DNA of 64,000 nt from Streptomyces chryseus (GTDB taxonomy: Bacteria > Actinomycetota > Actinomycetes > Streptomycetales > Streptomycetaceae). Made by a program: the position numbers and the translations under genes. The stretch is taken from contig NZ_BMVO01000007.1 of assembly GCF_014650755.1 (NCBI RefSeq), forward strand, positions 62,001 through 126,000, given 5' to 3'. How positions within the stretch are numbered: the first letter of the stretch is position 1; each line of letters starts with the position of its first letter. The notes under the pieces were generated by a model. It did not search any database and was not told the origin of the DNA. It worked only from the letters and a program-made list of their open reading frames with translations. Of the stretch, positions 60,957 to 64,000 are shown piece by piece.

Positions 60957-62000
60957 TTGCGCCGCGTAACCAGGCTTGCCACTGTGGCCATCGCGTCCAC
61001 AGCTCTCGCACTCTCCGCCACCGCGTGTGGCAAGACGTCGGACTCCGGTTCCGGCTCGAAGGAAGCCAGCGCCGCCATCGCGTACGACATCGGCGGCCGA
61101 GGCGACCAGTCCTTCAACGACGCGGCGTACGCCGGTCTCGTGAAGGCCGAGAAGGAACTGGACATCAAGGGCAACGACCAGGAGCCCTCCGAGGGCGAGT
61201 CGGACGCCGACAAGGTCCAGCGCCTCACCGAGCTGGCCCGCTCGGGCAACAACCCGGTGATCGGCGTCGGCTTCGCCTACGCCCCGGCCATCAAGAAGGT
61301 CGCGCCGAAGTTCCCGAAGACCACCTTCGGCATCATCGACGACACCTCGGTGACCGGTAAGAACATCGCCAACATGGTGTTCAACGAGGAGCAGGGCTCC
61401 TACCTCGCCGGCGTCGCCGCCGCCAAGGCCACCAAGACCAACAAGGTCGGCTTCATCGGTGGTGTCGAGGTCCCGCTGATCAAGAAGTTCGAGGCGGGCT
61501 TCGCCCAGGGCGTCAAGGACACCAACCCCAAGGTCCAGGTCCTCAAGCAGTACCTGACGCAGCCGCCGAACTTCGACGGCTTCGCCAAGCCCGACCTCGG
61601 CAAGGCCGCGGCTCAGGGCCAGCTCGACAAGGGCGCCGACGTGATCTACCACGCCGCGGGTCTCGCGGGCTCCGGCTCGATCGAGGCGGCCGCCCTGGAT
61701 GGCAAGTGGGCCATCGGCGTCGACTCGGACCAGTACAACCAGGAGGGTCTGGCGAAGTACAAGGCCAGGATCCTCACGTCCGTCACCAAGGACGTGTCCG
61801 GCGCGGTCTTCAACCTGATCAAGTCCGTGAAGGACGGCAAGCCGCAGTCCGGTGAGGTCCGCTACGGCCTCGACAAGGACGGCGTCGGCCTCTCGGACTC
61901 CAACCCGGAGTACAAGAAGATGACGGACCTCATCGCCGCCGTCGACAAGGCGAGGGCCGAGATCATCTCCGGCAAGATCAAGGTCCAGACCGCGCCGTAA
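60957..62000 (+). CDS. BMP family substrate-binding lipoprotein (nucleoside-type ABC importer)
   Basis: A 347-residue lipoprotein: signal VTRLATVAIASTALALSATAC with lipobox ATAC, then the PBP1/BMP fold. AIAYDIGGRGDQSFNDAAYAGLVKAEKEL, VIGVGFAYAPAIKKVAPKFPKTTFGIID, NMVFNEEQGSYLAGVAAA, GFIGGVEVPLIKKFEAGFAQGVK and WAIGVDSDQYNQEG are typical of BmpA/nucleoside-binding proteins. It hands purine or other nucleosides to the ABC transporter that follows. The start is TTG 60957, with AAGGAG eight bases before. A long hairpin follows its stop. Confidence 0.9.
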   Translation: MRRVTRLATVAIASTALALSATACGKTSDSGSGSKEASAAIAYDIGGRGDQSFNDAAYAGLVKAEKELDIKGNDQEPSEGESDADKVQRLTELARSGNNPVIGVGFAYAPAIKKVAPKFPKTTFGIIDDTSVTGKNIANMVFNEEQGSYLAGVAAAKATKTNKVGFIGGVEVPLIKKFEAGFAQGVKDTNPKVQVLKQYLTQPPNFDGFAKPDLGKAAAQGQLDKGADVIYHAAGLAGSGSIEAAALDGKWAIGVDSDQYNQEGLAKYKARILTSVTKDVSGAVFNLIKSVKDGKPQSGEVRYGLDKDGVGLSDSNPEYKKMTDLIAAVDKARAEIISGKIKVQTAP

Positions 62001-62021
62001 GGTTGCGGGTCAGGACATGAT

Positions 62022-62068
62022 CCCGGGGGTCCGGTGAGGCGGTCTCCGCCGCCTCTCCGGCCCCCGGG
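62022..62068 (+). terminator. Long hairpin between the BMP gene and its ABC ATPase gene
   Basis: A 19-bp interrupted stem (62022-62042 and 62049-62068) with small bulges and a TCTCCG loop. Inside the operon, it could end some transcripts and leave the lipoprotein in excess over the transporter core. Confidence 0.6.
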
Positions 62069-62210
62069 TCGCATTCCCTGTCCGGTCTTTTCTTCATTTG
62101 GCGCTGCTACGCGCGTAGACATTCGCTCAGCACGATAGTTTCGCCGCGCCCTGCCTCCTGCCTCCGCCTCCCGCCCGCCTCCCGCTCCTTTCCGCCAAGG
62201 AGAGTGCGTC

Positions 62211-63770
62211 ATCAACGCGTCCAGCCCGCCCCCCGCCGTAGAACTGCACGGCATCACCAAGCGCTTCCCCGGCGTCGTCGCCAACCACGACATCGACATC
62301 ACCATCCGCAAGGGCACCGTGCACGCCCTCGTCGGTGAGAACGGTGCCGGCAAGTCGACCCTGATGAAGATCCTTTACGGCATGCAGAAGCCGGACGAGG
62401 GCACCATCACCATCGACGGGGAGCAGGCCACTTTCCACAGCCCGGCCGACGCCATCGCGCGCGGCATCGGCATGGTGCACCAGCACTTCATGCTCGCCGA
62501 CAACCTCACCGTCCTGGAGAACGTCGTTCTCGGCGGCGAGAAGCTGTACGGCATCGGCAACAGGGCCCGCCAGAAGATCAAGGAGATCTCGGAGGCGTAC
62601 GGCCTGCACGTGCGCCCCGACGCCCTGGTCGAGAACCTCGGTGTGGCCGACCGCCAGCGCGTGGAGATCCTCAAGGTCCTCTACCGCGGCGCGCGCATCC
62701 TCATCCTCGACGAGCCGACCGCCGTGCTCGTCCCGCAGGAGGTCGACGCGCTCTTCGCGAACCTCCGCGAGCTCAAGTCCGAGGGCCTGACGGTCATCTT
62801 CATCTCGCACAAGCTGGGCGAGGTCCTCTCGGTCGCCGACGACATCACCGTCATCCGGCGCGGCACGACGGTCGGCACCGCCGACCCGGCGAACACCACC
62901 ACCAAGCAGCTCGCCGAGCTGATGGTCGGCAGCGAGCTCCCGTCGCCCGAGACCCGTGAGTCGACGGTCACCGACGTACCGATGCTCACCATCGACGACC
63001 TCCAGCTGAACGCCACCGACCCGGACGGGGCCGTGCGCGAGGTGCTGGCCGGGATCACCTTCACCATCCACAAGGGTGAGGTGCTCGGCATCGCGGGCGT
63101 CGAGGGCAACGGCCAGGCCGAGCTCGTCGAGGCGATCATGGGCCTGCGCGACCCGGACGGCGGTGTCATCACGCTCGACACCGCCGACATCTCGCACGCG
63201 CCCACCCGTAAACGCCGTGAGAGCGGCATCGGCTACATCCCCGAGGACCGCCACCGCCACGGCCTGCTCCTCGAGGCGCCGCTGTGGGAGAACCGCATCC
63301 TGGGCCACGTCACCGAGGAGCCCAACTCCAATCGCGGACTGCTCGACCTGAAGGCGGCCCGCAAGGACACCGAGCGGATCGTGAAGGCGTACGACGTCCG
63401 CACGCCCGGTATCGAGGTCACCGCCGCCTCGCTGTCCGGCGGCAACCAGCAGAAGCTGATCGTCGGCCGGGAGATGAGCCACGCCCCCAAGCTGCTCATC
63501 GCCGCCCACCCCACGCGCGGCGTGGACGTCGGCGCGCAGGTGCAGATCTGGGACCAGATCCGCGAGGCGCGCCGCGAGGGACTGGCCGTACTGCTGATCT
63601 CCGCCGACCTGGACGAGCTGATCGGGCTCTCCGACACCCTGCGGGTCATGTACCGCGGCCGCCTGGTCGCGGACGCCGACCCCGCGACCATCACCCCGGA
63701 GGAACTGGGCTCGGCCATGACCGGCGCCGCCACCGGCCACCTTGAGGCAGCCCCGGAGGACGAGGCCTGA
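62211..63770 (+). CDS. Nucleoside/sugar-type ABC transporter ATP-binding protein (two ATPase domains)
   Basis: About 519 residues with two ABC domains, as in YufO/RbsA. Domain 1 has Walker A GENGAGKST, VADRQRVEI (degenerate signature) and ILDEPTAVL. Domain 2 has a degenerate GVEGNGQAEL, signature LSGGNQQK and HPTRGVDVGAQ. The N-terminus, INASSPPPAVELHGITKRFPG, contains the aromatic A-loop residue but has no ATG, GTG or TTG in frame. I place the start at ATC 62211 (GTC 62208 is possible), eight bases after AGGAG. Beginning at GTG 62319 would delete the first strand and A-loop. It overlaps the permease ATG by one base. Confidence 0.88.
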   Translation: MNASSPPPAVELHGITKRFPGVVANHDIDITIRKGTVHALVGENGAGKSTLMKILYGMQKPDEGTITIDGEQATFHSPADAIARGIGMVHQHFMLADNLTVLENVVLGGEKLYGIGNRARQKIKEISEAYGLHVRPDALVENLGVADRQRVEILKVLYRGARILILDEPTAVLVPQEVDALFANLRELKSEGLTVIFISHKLGEVLSVADDITVIRRGTTVGTADPANTTTKQLAELMVGSELPSPETRESTVTDVPMLTIDDLQLNATDPDGAVREVLAGITFTIHKGEVLGIAGVEGNGQAELVEAIMGLRDPDGGVITLDTADISHAPTRKRRESGIGYIPEDRHRHGLLLEAPLWENRILGHVTEEPNSNRGLLDLKAARKDTERIVKAYDVRTPGIEVTAASLSGGNQQKLIVGREMSHAPKLLIAAHPTRGVDVGAQVQIWDQIREARREGLAVLLISADLDELIGLSDTLRVMYRGRLVADADPATITPEELGSAMTGAATGHLEAAPEDEA

Positions 63771-64000
63771 TGAAGAAATTCGACAAGGACCGGCTGATTC
63801 TGGGCCTCGCCGGCCCAGTGCTCGCGCTGGTCGTCGCCATCGCGCTCACCTCGGTGGTGCTGCTCGCCTCGGGCCGCGACCCGTTCGAGCCGTACAAGCT
63901 GATGGTCGAGAGCGCGCAGTACGCCGACATCCAGGTGCTCATCCTGAACCAGGCGGGCACGTACTACCTGGCGGCGCTCGCCGTCGCCGTCGGCTTCCGG
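63770..64000 (+). CDS. ABC transporter permease, N-terminal part
   Basis: Cut by the right edge of the window. The 77 visible residues start MKKFDKDRLILGLAGPVLALVVAIALTSVVLLASGRDPFEPY and continue QVLILNQAGTYYLAALAVAVGFR, matching YufP/RbsC-like permeases of BMP-type importers. The ATG overlaps the ATPase stop (TGATG), so translation is coupled. The remainder, and usually a second permease, should follow outside the window. Confidence 0.9.
   Translation, partial: MKKFDKDRLILGLAGPVLALVVAIALTSVVLLASGRDPFEPYKLMVESAQYADIQVLILNQAGTYYLAALAVAVGFR

Overview
This 64 kb stretch is very GC-rich, with strong third-position G/C bias, many GTG starts and 1-8 nt stop/start overlaps. Gene content and order (betaine locus, trpS, sdhCDAB, paired ECF sigma loci, acyl-CoA mutase, sialic-acid-type cell-wall cluster, BMP/nucleoside ABC transporter) point to the chromosomal core of a Streptomyces. 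I see no tRNA, rRNA, IS element, prophage, attachment site, replication origin or CRISPR array.

Layout. 1-6312: glycine betaine synthesis and uptake (aldehyde dehydrogenase fragment, GMC/choline dehydrogenase, OpuA-type ABC transporter with a double permease), closed by a bidirectional terminator. 6336-9358: AhpD-like protein with divergent MocR regulator, and a DMT-like membrane protein. 9475-10988: small lipoprotein plus ATP-grasp enzyme of the glutathionylspermidine-synthase family. 11071-16894: ornithine aminotransferase, a serine hydroxymethyltransferase behind a likely ZTP riboswitch, an ECF-like sigma factor fused to a broken membrane domain, trpS and a 2H phosphoesterase. 16982-21479: decaprenyl-phospho-arabinose type genes (dprE2, dprE1, PAP2 phosphatase, UbiA transferase, GtrA). 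21467-27226: YihY, D,D-carboxypeptidase, metallophosphoesterase, and a small TetR operon with two operators. 27373-29881: MarR-MFS-flavin/F420 protein. 30640-34046: succinate dehydrogenase. 34194-39480: OHCU-decarboxylase-like protein, GH20 hexosaminidase, small accessory genes and two gene remnants. 39588-43602: two tandem sigma factor/membrane partner modules. 43814-48036: L,D-transpeptidase with a 43-bp repeat, acyl-CoA mutase, Uma2 protein, LysE exporter. 48186-59326: a nonulosonic acid (probably Kdn) cell-wall polymer cluster. 59572-64000: M20 amidohydrolase, BMP lipoprotein and ABC nucleoside-type importer, running off the window.

How the genes work together. The most distinctive system is the 48-59 kb cluster: a NeuB-type synthase without a SAF domain, a fused HAD phosphatase/CMP transferase, and four or five candidate glycosyltransferases, including one with vertebrate-like sialylmotifs and one fused to a pyruvyltransferase. 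No NeuC-type epimerase is present. I read it as making a CMP-Kdn-dependent, possibly pyruvylated teichulosonic-acid-like polymer. Second, a bipartite element, GTGACGT-N16-GCAG(A/T), occurs three times with identical spacing around the paired sigma loci and may be their own promoter. Several genes also show decay or unusual starts: a frameshifted sigma-linked membrane domain, a DUF4328 remnant, and two intact genes with no ATG/GTG/TTG start in frame.
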